A DNA stretch of 64,000 bases from Saprospiraceae bacterium. Its GTDB lineage: Bacteria > Bacteroidota > Bacteroidia > Chitinophagales > Saprospiraceae. The position numbers and the translations under genes were made by a program. The notes under the pieces are model-generated. The model did not search any database. It was given only the letters and a program-made list of their open reading frames with translations, and was not told where the DNA came from. Shown here one piece after another: positions 10,166 through 23,146 of this stretch; position 1 is the stretch's first letter, and each line of letters starts with the position of its first letter. The DNA is taken from assembly GCA_016706365.1 (NCBI GenBank), contig JADJJU010000001.1, positions 62,001-126,000 of the forward strand, given 5' to 3'.

Positions 10166-10610
10166 TGGTTTTTTGGGCGTCCCGTGCGGTCGGGCTATAC
10201 GTGGCTGCGGTCCCGACAGGTCTAAGAGACCTTGTCGGGACTGCCTCCTGCGTCGGCACCACTCCTATCCCTGACGCGAACAGCCACACAATACATGCGT
10301 ACTATTCACTGGCTCTATTCGTCAAAAGGGTGACGCCCCGGCACGGCTGCGCCTGGCCGGGGTGACGTCTTTTGCCTCCGGCAAAAGGTGACGTTTTTTG
10401 ACAGCAAGCAGTCAAAGTGACGCTTTTGCGTGCTGGACAGGCGCAAATTTTCAGGAGGATTCAGTGATGACATGACCGGCTGTTGAGCCAGATGCTAGAG
10501 GCCAGCAGCCAGAAGCGGCTTTTGGCTGTTTACTTGCAGCTTGTAGCTTGCGGCTTGAAGCTTTTTCCCGGCTGTTTAATTTAACTTCTACCTTCTAAAT
10601 TCTGCCTTTC
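10166..10610. repeat. Intergenic block of hairpins and dispersed repeats
   Basis: No gene is supported. The block starts with a GGGCGTCCC...GCGGTCGGGCTATACG element that recurs at 37141-37222. A near-perfect hairpin follows at 10210-10242 (GTCCCGACAGGTC / GACCTTGTCGGGAC). Next come GCCCCGGC/GCCGGGGTGACG and TTTTGCC/GGCAAAAGGTGACG hairpins with repeated GTGACG words at 10327-10420. Last is a CAGCAGCCAGAAGCGGCT element at about 10503, shared with about 7815 and related to sequence near 62820. The apparent frame at 10162-10365 is a by-product. Confidence 0.7.
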
Positions 10611-10618
10611 CTTAAAGA

Positions 10619-10856
10619 TTGCAACCAGAACAAACCTTTTTGCAACGAGAGCAGACCATAGCTTGCCATAATTCACTACATATTTGCAACAGCTAGACGG
10701 TAACACCAAACTCCTTAAAACACGCACAACGCGGAGAACCTCAAAATTTAGTTTCAGAACTCATTGATTTCTATTTTTAAGGTAAGCCATCAAATTTTCT
10801 GCAGATAGAAAAGACTTGAAGAAATTGATTTCCGGTCGTTCCATAGCACTTGCAAC
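10619..10856 (+). promoter_or_regulatory. Four TTGCAAC boxes upstream of the giant repeat gene
   Basis: The heptamer TTGCAAC occurs at 10619, 10640, 10684 and 10850. The first two are 21 bp apart start to start, and the third is 44 bp after the second, so all lie near whole helical turns. The block around the first pair also resembles the sequence upstream of the cytochrome gene (22188-22215). Direct repeats two turns apart are a common binding layout for AraC-family regulators, and one is encoded by the sensor gene in between. Function is inferred. Confidence 0.5.
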
Positions 10857-10919
10857 CTTACTTATTCCCGCACACCAGTTGACTGCTGATTTATTTTATT
10901 TATCATTAAACTATTTACA

Positions 10920-13900
10920 ATGAAAAGTGTAAGCGCTGTGTGTGTATTACTTTTTACTTTCTGCTGCTTCCTACTGCCGGCTTTTTCTTCAACACACCCG
11001 GGAATTCCCGACAAATTGAGCCATAATACAATTTCAAAGTCTGGTAATTCCAAAACAGAGGAATCTAAGAAAAACTTATTGACAGAAAGTTGCGATTTAA
11101 GTACCTATCAATCTGCAACAATTGTAGGACCTGCTGATTTCCCTTTCACATCCCCTTCAGGAGTTGTTGTGAGTGCAGCAACTGTTAATGTTGGAACATT
11201 AAACAATATTACTTATTCATGTGGTCCTAATTCGTTTAGCACCGCCCCTACAGCATGGTGGATTGATCAGACACTAGATACAATAACCCTCACATTTTCG
11301 ATTCCTGTCTCCAGTTTCTCTGTGGTCATAAATGGCAGCAATAATGGGGAAATTTTCTATTTTAACTCTCCTTCAGGAAGTATTACGCTAGGAAATTATT
11401 GTACTCAGGGTTATGCATTAGAAGCACCCGGGAATGCATTGCGATGTGTTGTAACCGGAGCTACCGGTACATTAATCACAGTAAACAATACAACAGCTTC
11501 AACCGAATATAAGATTACACATAATGGTGCTGCAGCAGGTGCCCGTATTTCCTTACTGGATTGTTTTGTAGGGGATCCGCTTCCAGTAGTAGATCCTGTT
11601 GATAATATAGAGGTTTGTGGCACGACTCAGATTCCTCAAATAACATTTTCAGGAACTTCAGGTGCGACATTCAACTGGACAAATAATAATACCAACATAG
11701 GCCTGGCAGCAAGCGGAAGCGGAAATATTGCCAGCTTTATGGCCGCTAATGTCAGTTCCCAACAAGTTGCTACTGTAACTGTAACTCCAGTACTTGGAGC
11801 TGAAACAGGTTCGCCTGTTAATTTTACAATAACGATAAAGCCAAAACCAACTCTGAACACCGGCTCTATCACCCAACCCAGTACTTGTGGCGGAAACAAT
11901 GGAAGCATTGCCTTCACAACAACAAACCTGCCAAATGGAATTTATAGTCTGATCTACACAGGCTCCGGAAGTCCGGAAAACGTAATAGTCAGCGGGAATT
12001 CTTTCCTGCTGAGCGGGCTGAGTGCCGGTGCTTACAGTAATTTTTCTATTACAAATAATGCTTGCACAGGAAATGCAGCAGGACCTGTTAATTTAGCAGA
12101 CCCTTCCTACACATGGTATCGCGACATAGATGGTGATGGTTTTGGTAATCCGGCTGTTATGCAAATGGCATGTAATCAGCCTGCAGGATATGTGGCCAAC
12201 AACACAGATTGTGATGACTCTGATCCTCTTGAGCGTCCGGGCCAGGTTTGGTACAAAGACACAGACAACGATGGATATGCACAAATGGGAGCCGCTACTA
12301 TTACTCAATGTCTCAGACCAACAGGTTATAAAGCTGCTTCTGAGCTGACTTCAACAACCGGTGATTGCAATGACAATAATGGAGCTATAAATCCAGGTGC
12401 CGCTGAAATATGTGATGGAATAAACAATGATTGCGATGGTTCAACTGATGAAGGGTGCTTACTACTTTTTACGCTGACACAGATAACGATGGATTCGGAA
12501 ATCCTTCAAATACTACTCTAGCTTGTTCTGTTCCTGTTGGTTTTGTCAGCAATAATACTGATTGCGATGACAATGATCCACTTGAGCGTCCCGGACAAAT
12601 ATGGTACAAAGACACGGACAATGATGGATATGGACAAACAGGTGCTGCAACCATTACTCAGTGTCTCAGACCTGCAGGTTATAAAGTCGCTTCTGAATTG
12701 ACCTCAACAACTGGTGATTGCAATGACAACAATGGAGCTATCAATCCTGGAGCTACTGAAATCTGTGATGGAATAAACAATGATTGCGATGGTTCAACTG
12801 ATGAAGGTGTGCTTACTACATTCTACGCTGATACTGATAATGATGGATTCGGGAATCCTGCCAGTACTACTCAGGCTTGCTCTCCTCCTGCAGGTTACGT
12901 TGGTAATAACTCAGATTGTGATGACAATGATCCACTTGAGCGTCCCGGACAAGTTTGGTACAAGGATACCGACAATGATGGATATGCTCAGACGGGGGTT
13001 GCCACCATTACTCAATGTCTGCGACCAAACGGGTACAAAGTTGCTTCCAAATTAACAAACACAAGCGGAGATTGTGATGATGACAATTCTGCAGTCAATC
13101 CCGCTGCTATTGAAGTATGCGATGCACTGGACAACAATTGCAATGGACAGATCAATGAAGGAGTGGGTATCAGCTTCTGGTACCGGGATATGGACGGTGA
13201 TGGTTATGGCAGTCCTTCGCCTGTATTTGGCGTTCCTGATGGCTCATTTTTTCCTTGTAGTCCGCCAATTGGATTTGTAACAAATAACCAGGATTGCAAC
13301 GATAACTTTGCATCTGCTTATCCGGGAGCTACAGAAATCTGTGATGGAATCGACAATAATTGCAACAGTTCAATTGATGAAGGTGTGCTGACTACATTCT
13401 ATGCGGACACGGATTCTGACGGATTTGGCAATCCTACCAATACAACGCAAGCGTGTTCCGTTCCTGCAGGTTATGTAAGCAACAATTCCGATTGCGATGA
13501 TACAGACGCACTTGAACGTCCTGGCCAGGTTTGGTACAAAGACACTGACAATGACGGATATGGGCAAACAGGAGCTGCAACTATTACACAATGTCTCAGA
13601 CCTGCTGGCTACAAAGTCGCTTCGGAATTGACTTCCACAACCGGTGATTGCAATGACAATAATGGAGCTATAAATCCAGCTGCCACTGAAATTTGCGATG
13701 GAATAGACAATAATTGCGATGGACAATTGGACGATGGAGTGTATACTATTTACTATGCTGACACTGATAATGATGGGTTTGGTGATCCGGCCATTACAAC
13801 TCAGGCTTGTTCTGTTCCTGAAGGCTATGTAAGCAACAATACTGATTGCGATGACACTGATCCGCTTGAATTCCCAGGGCAGGTTTGGTACAAAGACTCG

Positions 13901-16900
13901 GACAATGATGGCTATGGAGAAACGGGAGCAGCAACTCTTACTCAATGTCTCAGACCTGCAGGATACAAAGTCTCCGCAGAATTGACTTCAACTACCGGTG
14001 ATTGCAATGATAACAATGCCGCAATCAACCCTGCTGCAACAGAAATCTGCGATGGAATCGACAATGATTGCGACGGAAATACAGATGAAGGTGTGCTTAC
14101 TACATTTTATGCTGACGCAGACAACGATGGTTTTGGAAATCCTTCAAATAGCACTTTGGCTTGTTCTGTTCCTGAAGGATATGTCAGCAACAATACTGAT
14201 TGCGATGATACTGACCCACTCGAACATCCTGGTCAAATCTGGTACAAGGACACTGACAATGATGATTATGGACAAACGGGAGCAGCAACTCTTACTCAAT
14301 GTCTCAGACCGGCAGGTTATCAGTCGCGTCAGAATTGCTTCAACAACTGGTGACTGCAATGACAATAACAATACCATCAACCCTGCTGCCACAGAAGTAT
14401 GTGACGGCATCGACAATGATTGTGATGGTTCTATAGATGAAGGTGTACTGACGACATACTACGCTGATGTAGATGAAGACGGTTTTGGTAACCCTTCAAA
14501 TACACTAGGCTTGCGCTCACCTGAAGGTTATGTCACCAACAATACCGATTGCGATGACAACGATCCGCTGGAAACCCGGGACAAGTTTGGTATAAAGAAC
14601 ACCGACAATGACGATTATGGACAAACCGGAGCCGCTACGCTCACTCAATGTCTCAGACCTGCAGGATACAAAGTCGCCGCAGAATTGACTTCCACAAGTG
14701 GTGACTGCAATGACAATAACAATACCATCAACCCTGCTGCCACAGAAGTATGTGACGGCATCGACAATGATTGTGATGGTTCTATAGATGAAGGAGTACA
14801 AACGACTTACTATACTGACGTAGACCAGGACGGATTTGGTAACCCATCGAGCAGTACACAGGCTTGCGCTCAACCGGGCGGTTATGTCAGCAACAACACC
14901 GATTGTGATGACAATGATCCACTGGAACATCCGGGCCAAGTTTGGTACAAAGATACAGACAATGATGATTATGGACAAACTGGCGCTGCAACTATTACTC
15001 AATGTCTCAGACCTGCAGGATACAAAGTCTCCGCAGAATTGACTTCCACAACTGGTGATTGCAATGACAATAATGCCGCTATCAATCCGGCTGCAACAGA
15101 AATCTGCGACGGCATTGACAACGATTGTGACGGAAATACAGATGAAGGAGTACGACGACGTTTTACGCAGACGTAGACCATGACGGCTTTGGTAATCCTT
15201 CAAATAGCACTCTGGCTTGCGCTCAACCCGGAGGTTATGTACCGACAACACCGATTGTGATGACAACGACCCACTGGAAAACCGGGACAGGTTTGGTACA
15301 AAGACAAAGACAATGATGGTTACGGACAAACCAGGCTGCAATTATTACTCAATGTCTCAGACCTGTAGGCTATAAAGTCTCCGCAGAATTGACTTCAACC
15401 ACGGGAGATTGCAATGATAATAATGCCGCAATCAATCCTGCTGCCACAGAAATCTGCGATGGAATCGACAACGATTGTGACGGAAATACAGATGAAGGAG
15501 TACTTACTACATTTTACGCTGATGCTGATAATGATGGCTACGGTAATCCTTCAAATACCACTCTGGCTTGTTCTGTACCTGAAGGTTATGTAAGTAACAA
15601 TACCGATTGTGATGACACAGACCCACTTGAACGTCCCGGCCAGGTTTGGTATAAGGACACAGACAATGATGGCTATGGACAAACAGGTGCCGCTACACTC
15701 ACACAATGTCTCAGACCTGCAGGATACAAAGTCTCCGCAGAATTGACTTCCACAACTGGTGATTGCAATGACAATAATGCCGCAATCAATCCTGCTGCAA
15801 CTGAAATCTGCGATGGAATCGACAATGATTGCGATGGTAATACAGATGAAGGTGTGCTTACTACATTCTACGCTGACTCAGACAACGATGGTTTTGGAAA
15901 TCCTTCAAGCACTACTATGGCTTGTTCTGTTCCTGAAGGATATGTCAGCAATAATACCGATTGCGATGACACAGATCCACTTGAACGCCCCGGACAAGTT
16001 TGGTACAAAGACACTGACAATGATAACTACGGACAAACAGGTGCCGCTACACTCACACAATGTCTCAGACCTGCAGGCTATAAAGTCTCCGTAGAATTGA
16101 CTTCAACAACTGGTGATTGCAATGATAACAATGCCGCTATCAATCCGGCTGCAACTGAAATCTGCGATGGAATCGACAATGACTGCGATGGTAATACAGA
16201 TGAAGGTGTGCTTACTACATTTTATGCTGACACAGACAATGATGGTTTTGGAAATCCTTCAAATTCCACTTTGGCTTGTTCTGTTCCTGAAGGTTTTGTC
16301 AGTAACAATACCGATTGCGATGACTCTGATCCACTTGAATTCCCGGGACAAGTTTGGTACAAAGACACTGACAATGATGATTATGGACAAACGGGTTCTG
16401 CAACTATTACTCAGTGTCTCAGACCTGCAGGATACAAAGTCTTCGCTGAATTGACTTCCACAACTGGTGATTGCAATGACAATAATGCCGCTATCAATCC
16501 GGCTGCAACAGAAATCTGCGACGGCATTGACAACGATTGTGACGGAAATACAGATGAAGGAGTACTTACTACTTATTATGCTGACACTGATAATGATGGC
16601 TTTGGAAATCCTTCAAATACCACTTTGGCTTGTTCTGTTCCTGAAGGATATGTCAGCAATAATACCGATTGCGATGACACTGACCCACTCGAACATCCAG
16701 GTCAAATCTGGTACAAAGACACAGACAATGATGGCTATGGTCAAACTGGTGCTGCAACTATTACACAATGTCTCAGACCTGCAGGCTATAAAGTTCCTTC
16801 TGAATTGACAAGTACAAGTGGTGATTGCAATGATGATAATTCCGATATCAATCCAGATGCACTCGAAATTTGCGATGAAGTTGATAATGATTGCAATGGT

Positions 16901-17785
16901 TTAGCAGATGATGTTTTTGGCACTAATCAGGCAAATTGGAATCATGGAGATATTGGAAATGCTAACGGAAATTCTGATTATCCTCCTTGTTTCCCTGAAA
17001 CCAATGATATATTCTTTTTAGAATCAGAGGGTGTTGGTGGTAATAATAATGATGTCAGACATTTTGTTTATCAGACTTTGTGTGGTGACATGAGTATTTC
17101 AGCAAGAGTTGTAAACATAAACGGTGGAGGCTGGGCTGGCGTCTCAATACACGAAACGATGGCCTCAGGTTCTAAAAAAGTGGCATTGAAAACCCAATTG
17201 ACTAATCTTATTTTCAGAGAAATCAGAGCTGTTACAGGAGGCAATCAAAACTTGTTGACCCTTAATCGTCCGCAACATATTTGGTTAAAACTGGAGCGGG
17301 TCGGTAATAGTTTTACAGGATATACTTCAATTAATGGAAGCACCTGGAGTATGGCTTTTACTACAAATATTGCAATGAATTCCTGTATCAATATTGGATT
17401 GTTTTCTCAGAGTATCAACAACAGTACTACAACCCACGTAGAATTTGATAATGTACATTTAAATGGTTCAAATAATCAAAGCAGACCAGAGAATACATTT
17501 ATGATTGAAGCGAATATTGATTTAAATAAGGATTGGGATGTGGATGTATACCCGAATCCAAGCAGTGGTGAAATAATCCTCAATATGCTTTCATCAAGTG
17601 AAGAGAAAATAAATGTTGAAATTATTCATTCGACTGGTATCATTGTTCATTCTTCTTCACTTGATGCTCTGGATAAAAGTATAATAGATCTGAGTGGTCA
17701 AGCTGCAGGATTATACCATGCCAGATTCACATCTGAAAAAGGAAAGATTCTTAACAAGCGGATTATTCTTATAGATAATCAATAA
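10920..17785 (+). pseudogene. Giant secreted protein with MopE-like acidic repeats and T9SS sorting domain (frameshifts in repeats)
   Basis: A hydrophobic signal peptide is followed by an N-terminal region of about 370 residues. About 13 repeats of about 118 residues then span roughly 12110-16915. Each has a thrombospondin-3/EF-like DTDNDGFGNP, a DCDDTDPLE block, LTQCLRPAGYK, and a GDCNDNNAAINPAATEICDG block followed by DNDCDGNTDEG, the putative metal-binding MopE motif. One odd unit lies at 13130-13380. A beta-sandwich domain follows (about 16990-17470), shared with the metalloprotease at 40529-43684, and then a type A sorting tail with YPNPSSGE near 17555. The intact length would be about 2290 residues. 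Frame breaks at 12452, about 14308, about 14340, 14575-14605 and 15149-15340 are mostly single-base losses inside near-identical repeats, so assembly or sequencing error is likely. Probable role: cell-surface calcium- or copper-binding adhesin. Confidence 0.8.
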
Positions 17786-17829
17786 GTATGTGATACAAAT
17801 TGATATCAGGATCTGAATTCAAATAAACA

Positions 17830-17867
17830 AACCCACTGCACGTGAATAAGTATGCAGTGGGTTTTTC
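17830..17867 (+). terminator. Rho-independent terminator of the giant repeat gene
   Basis: ACCCACTGCA pairs with TGCAGTGGGT across a 12-13 base loop and is followed by TTTTTC. An ATG at 17852 that could extend the next gene falls inside this hairpin and is therefore not used as its start. Confidence 0.8.
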
Positions 17868-17926
17868 AATTTTTATTCCGCCTACTCCACTTTTTCGCTA
17901 ATTTTGCCAAAAGTGTTTTTCTCCAA

Positions 17927-20900
17927 ATGAAATATATCCTGTGGATTGCTTTATGGCTTGGTTGGAATCTCAGCAATCTGTGTGGGCAACAATTGGTATA
18001 TAAAAGCCTTACCATCGATGATGGTCTTTCCCAGGGAATGATTTTCGATATTCTGCAAACAAAGGACGGATTCTTGTGGATTGCTACAAAAGATGGCCTC
18101 AACCGCTACGACGGGTACAACTTTAAGATATTGAGCAATAATTCGGAGGATCCCTGGTCTCTTGCCAGCAATTCTATCACTGCATTATTTGAGGATAGCC
18201 GTGAATGGTTATGGGTCGGAACTGAAAACAATGGTATCCAGCTTTTTGAAAGAAAGACAAACCGATTTTATTATTTCGAAATTCCGATAGTTTACAATAA
18301 GGGTAATCAGGTATCTTATGATGTGCGTCAAATAGCTGAAGATCCGGACGGCAACATTTGGATAGTGACCAGAGGAGGTGGCGTTTTCAGATTGCAAATT
18401 CCCGATTCATGGAGAAGTGCACTTCCTGATTCACAGAACCTGAGTAAGATTGTAAAACTTTCTCCGGTTTCTTTCCCGGTTCCTGAAAAAGCAGTTCCTG
18501 GCTGGATAGAAGAATTTAAATGCATTTTGATGGCAAATGATGGCTATGTATTAATAGGAACTTCACACAATATTTATCGTATAGACCCCAAATCTCTATC
18601 TGTTACAAAAATACATCGTCCGGATACTGCACCTAAAGAATGCTGGCAATTAAAGCAAACCTCTTCAGGAGAAATCTGGGGTACCACTAATACCGGAATA
18701 TTTAGATATAATAATAAGCAATTTAAGTATTTCCCCATTTATAAAAATGGAGCATGGTCATCCACCTATCCTTCTATCTCTATAAATAAAAATGATCAAA
18801 TTTGGATTCTTTTCGAACACAGGCTTTGGCAAATTCCAAAAGATGGAAGTTTCGATTACGAATCTCCAGATCACATAATGGACAGACATGGCAATGTTCT
18901 ATTTGAAGATAATCTGGAGAATATTTGGATGGGCACACTGGGTTATGGTCTTCGAAAAATTGCGTTGCGGCAATCTTTGTTTCACTCAAAGCTGGAAGGT
19001 GTTAGCATCTGGAGCATATGGAAAATGCTGATGGAAAATTTACTGTAAGTTATTCAATACGATAGTTGAGCTGAATGAAAAGACCGGGAAATTGTCCGGG
19101 TCATCTGCATTTCCTGATGCACCTCCTCAACAGAATAGCCTGGTAATAAGTGAAAATGGAGATCAATGGCTTTTATGTGGCCAACGGGAAGGAAATGTAA
19201 ACTTCAGTCAGATACGTCACTATAATTCCAGAGGGTATTGATCAAAAGCTATCCATAGAAATAGGACGATATCCTTATGCATCACTATTGCAAACGAAAG
19301 ATGGTTGTATTTGGGCCACAGGATCGTACGGTAAACTGCTCCGTCTCAACCCCGGAACCGGAAAGCAACATATTTTTGATTTTGGAACACTATTTGGCGA
19401 TAAAGTACAGACATTGATGAGCTTCGCATTACAGGAAGACGGCAAAGGTCAGATTTGGATAGGTACTCAATACGGTTTGCTGAAAGGAATTTTAAAGAAT
19501 GACAAAATGACTTTTAGCATTTACAAGCCTGATGTAAATAAACCTAATGCCATCAATCATAGTTACATTTTAAGTCTGCTTCCTGACCCAAAGTATCCTG
19601 ATAAAAGGCTTTGGATTGGGACTAAGGGAGGAGGAATTAATTGTCTCGATCTCGGGTCAGAAAAATTTTCACACTTGACCAGTGATCAGGGATTGCCTAA
19701 TAATGTGGTTTATGGAATCCTTGCAGATGATGAAGGCAACTTATGGTGTAGTAGCAACAGAGGTTTGGCAAAGTTAAATATCAGCACTCCAGGGCAATAC
19801 CAAATCACACCTTTCACAGCCGGTGATGGCCTTCAAAGCAATGAATTCAACACTCAGGCATTCTATAAAGCTGCAGATGGGGAATTACTGTTTGGCGGTG
19901 TCAATGGAATAAATCATTTTTTCCCTAAAGATTTGCAATTCAAATCCAAAGCACCGGAAGTTTATATTATTGGATTGAAAGTTAATTACCTCCCTCTGAA
20001 GTTTTCAACCACTGACAAACAGGCAAAAATTCCGATTGAATTCCTGGACAAACTGGAATTGGATTATACCAGAAATAATTTGTCATTCGAATTTGCTGCG
20101 ATGGATTTTACTGACCCAAATAAAAATCAGTACCGATATCAATTATTACCAATTGAAAAAAAATGGATAAGGCCAAGTAATGAGCGCTTTGCACACTATA
20201 CACATCTTGCACCGGGCTCATATACATTCAGAGTCCAGGGCAGTAATAGTGTTGGCATTTGGAATGAATCTCCTGTGGAGATGACAATTATTATCAGTCC
20301 CCCCTGGTGGTTTTCAAACCCTGCTTACATTCTTTATACCCTGTTTCTTGGAATCATCATATGGCAATTCTGGCGATTTCAATTGAATCGGATCAAGCTA
20401 AAAGAACAATTAGCATTTGAACTTCGTGAAGCTGAAAGATTAAAAGATCTGGAACAATTAAAAACCAATTTCTTCAATAATGTAACACATGAATTCAGGA
20501 CTCCGCTCTCTCTGATTCTGGAACCTGCCCGGCAGATTCTCTCTAAAACTGAGGATCCGGAAATCAGGAAGAATGCCACGCATGTGGAAAGTAATAGTCT
20601 CAGGCTTTTGAATATGATCAATCAATTGCTTGATCTGGCCAAATTGGAGAGCAAAAGCATCGGACTGGAACTCAGGCATGGCAATCTGACAGAACTCCTT
20701 CAAAATACCATCCATTCTTTCACCCCACTGGCAGAAAAACTGGGAGTGTCTCTAACTTTGACTATAAAAAAGGATATTCCATTATTCTTCTTTGACGCAG
20801 GTAAAACGGAGCTGATCATTAATAATTTGATCTCAAATGCATTAAAATTCACTCCCGGAAGTGGAAATGTAGAAGTCATCATTGATCACTCCACTCCAAA

Positions 20901-22107
20901 TGTAAATGAAAGTCATTCTTCGCCTCACTCATTAGTTTCTATCAAAGTGAAGGATACAGGAACAGGCATTCCACCCGATGAACTTGAAAAGATATTTCAA
21001 CGATTTTATCAGGTCTCAGGCTCAACAAATTCACAATTACATAGTGAACTTAAACAACCCGAAATAATGGGTTCATCTATGAACGGATCACATAAAACAG
21101 CCATTAATCCGGGGACAGGAATCGGTCTTGCATTGAGTAAAGAATTTGCAGAACTTATGGGAGGAGGGATTTCTGTGGAAAGTGAACCCGGTATTGGATC
21201 ATGCTTCAATTTTTCTTTACCAATGAGAGAAATCAATTCTGCCACTACTCATCCTTTGATGAAAGAGTCCGACCATTTTGTATCTTCAATTGAAAGTCAA
21301 AATGAGCTGAAATTTTCTCCAACTGAAAATGCTGAATTCCCGCTGGCTCTTGTAATAGAAGACAATCCGGAATTGAGACAATTTATCAGTCAATCTATCC
21401 AAAAGAATTGGAAGGTCGAAGAAGCATGTGATGGTGAAGAGGGAATTCAAAAGGCGATAGAGTTAATCCCTGATATCATCGTTTCAGACTTGATGATGCC
21501 GAAAAAAGATGGATATGAGGTATGTAATACCCTAAAGAATCATGAGTTGACATCTCACATTCCGGTCATTTTATTGACTGCCAGAGCAAATATAGATTCT
21601 AAACTGGCCGGCTTAAGAACGGGCGCAGATGACTACCTGACCAAGCCCTTCCATACTGAAGAACTATTGTTAAGGATGTCCAACCTTCTGGAGATGAGGA
21701 GGAAATTGCAGGCACGATTCAGTAATATGAACCCGGATATCTTTAAAATTGACGGTACCAATAACCCAACCGAATTATCTCCCCTAGACAATGAATTCCT
21801 TCGGCGTTTTATTGATATCCTACAAGAAAACATAGAAGATGAAAATTTCGGAGTCGAAGAATTTGCTCATAAAATGTTTATCAGCCGTTCTCAGCTCCAT
21901 CGAAAATTAAAGGCACTCACCGACCAAAATGCCACCGATTTCATTAGAGATTTTCGCCTGGAAAAAGCCATGGAAATGCTTCAAGATCAGGAAGTACAGG
22001 TAAACGAAGTAGCGTCCAGGATTGGCTACAGCAATGTGAAATATTTTTCAACCATATTCAAAGCAAAATATGGAATCTCCCCCAGTCAGGTAAACTCAAA
22101 AAATTGA
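17927..22107 (+). pseudogene. Hybrid two-component sensor kinase/AraC regulator (HTCS), frameshifted
   Basis: The start at 17927 gives a clean signal peptide (MKYILWIALWLGWNLSNLCG). Then come Reg_prop beta-propeller repeats (LTIDDGLSQG, DGFLWIATKDGLNRYDG), a Y_Y_Y domain near 20080-20300, and one transmembrane helix near 20320-20390. The HisKA domain has the phospho-acceptor in THEFRTP (about 20488), the HATPase carries DTGTGIP and GTGIGLALSKE, the receiver has its Asp in IVSDLMMPKKDG (about 21487), and an AraC-type HTH ends the protein. The order is that of Bacteroidota one-protein sensors that switch on neighbouring surface genes. Three or more indels at 19020-19290 break the propeller region; the rest is clean. 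It lies between two genes preceded by TTGCAAC boxes, its likely targets. Confidence 0.85.
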
Positions 22108-22187
22108 GTATTCTATTTTTAATGGATGTGTTAAATTAATTTAAATCCAACAGAAGCAAGCCCTTAAAACTGGAATTTTACGCAAAA

Positions 22188-22215
22188 TTGCAACAACAGC
22201 AAACCTTTTTGCAAC
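22188..22215 (+). promoter_or_regulatory. TTGCAAC direct repeat upstream of the cytochrome gene
   Basis: TTGCAAC occurs at 22188 and 22209, again 21 bp apart, in a block of about 45 bases that resembles 10619-10660 (both contain CAAACCTTTTTGCAACGA). It lies about 87 bases before the start codon. It is a candidate operator of the adjacent AraC-type sensor. Confidence 0.5.
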
Positions 22216-22301
22216 GAAAACAATCCCATCTAACCTGCATAAATCCTCAATTTTGTGCCAGCCCGCTATAAAAGCGATCAATTACAAAATTCAGGAAAAA
22301 A

Positions 22302-22885
22302 ATGAAATCGATTCAGACTTTAAGCTTCCTACTCTTCTTACTGTCCAGTGTTGTGTTTATGCAATGTGCTGATAGTTCAACTGCATTAAATGTAGCTCCT
22401 GTTCCAGGTGAAAATGATATCCTGGAACGGGGAAAATATTTGGTTGAAATTCTTGGTTGTCATGATTGTCATTCGCCAAAGAGATTGGGGCCTCAAGGAC
22501 CTGAGATCATTCCGAGTTACATTTGTCAGGATATCCTTCAGATCGCCCGGTTGGCAAAGTTATTCCCGGAGTTCTGGAGCAGAATGATTGGATTCTGTTT
22601 GGAAGCGATGGGACAGCTGCTGCCGGTCCATGGGGAATCAGTTTTGCTGCTAATATTACTTCTGATGAATCGGGAATTGGCAGTTGGTCTTACGAGCAAT
22701 TCAAAATCGCGCTAACTCAGGGCAAGTATAAAGGACTGGAGAATGGTCGCCCATTATTGCCTCCAATGCCCTGGTTTAATTATTCGGATATGAACGAGGA
22801 TGATCGTGAGGCAATTTCTCAATATTTAAAAAGTACACCTGCGATAGGCAATCTGATTCCAGCCCCTACAATGGCGGTCAATTAA
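22302..22885 (+). pseudogene. Small c-type cytochrome, secreted or lipoprotein, frameshifted
   Basis: The N-terminus is a hydrophobic signal ending FMQCADSS, possibly a non-standard lipobox. The haem site is CHDCH within LERGKYLVEILGCHDCHSPK, and the distal Met ligand is probably in RPLLPPMPWF. After a one-base shift near 22512 the second half (SGYPSD, GPWGISFAANITSDESGIG, YKGLENGRP) matches the family of about 190 residues found next to respiratory or oxidoreductase genes. Here no partner enzyme is adjacent. The TTGCAAC boxes upstream suggest control by the sensor gene before it. Confidence 0.8.
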
Positions 22886-23027
22886 AATTTAATGTTACCA
22901 AAAATGAAAATACAACTTACAGACTTTAGATAAATTCATTCGCCCAACCCTGAATGCAGCATTTGATTATGCTTTGATTTATTTGTACAATTTGATCATT
23001 AACCTTAAAAATGGCGAATAATATTTA

Positions 23028-23066
23028 AGGCCGGCAGAATTGCTCCTGTCGGCCTTTATTTTTAGA
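23028..23066. terminator. Terminator between cytochrome gene and convergent neighbour
   Basis: AAGGCCGGCAG pairs with CTGTCGGCCTT, followed by TATTTTTA. It lies between convergent genes and could serve either side, with the better T tract on the plus strand. Confidence 0.65.
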
Positions 23067-23146
23067 AGAAGCTCAGTTCCTCTTATTTTCCCGGATGGAG
23101 GGTATTTAACTCCCCATGTTTTCTGATTGAATTTTATAGCAGAATT

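Noticed and set aside
10162..10365. Possible 67-residue gene
   Set aside because: The stretch consists of hairpins and a dispersed repeat; the frame is a by-product.
13370..15341. Long antisense frames (13370-13945 and 14517-15341, minus strand)
   Set aside because: They are mirror images of the repeat coding region, biased in composition, with no start signal or family.
12300..16900. CRISPR-like regular repetition
   Set aside because: The repeats are about 354 bp, encode protein in frame and have no unique spacers.
17852..17926. Upstream start for the sensor gene
   Set aside because: The ATG falls inside the terminator hairpin of the preceding gene, and the start at 17927 gives a proper signal peptide.
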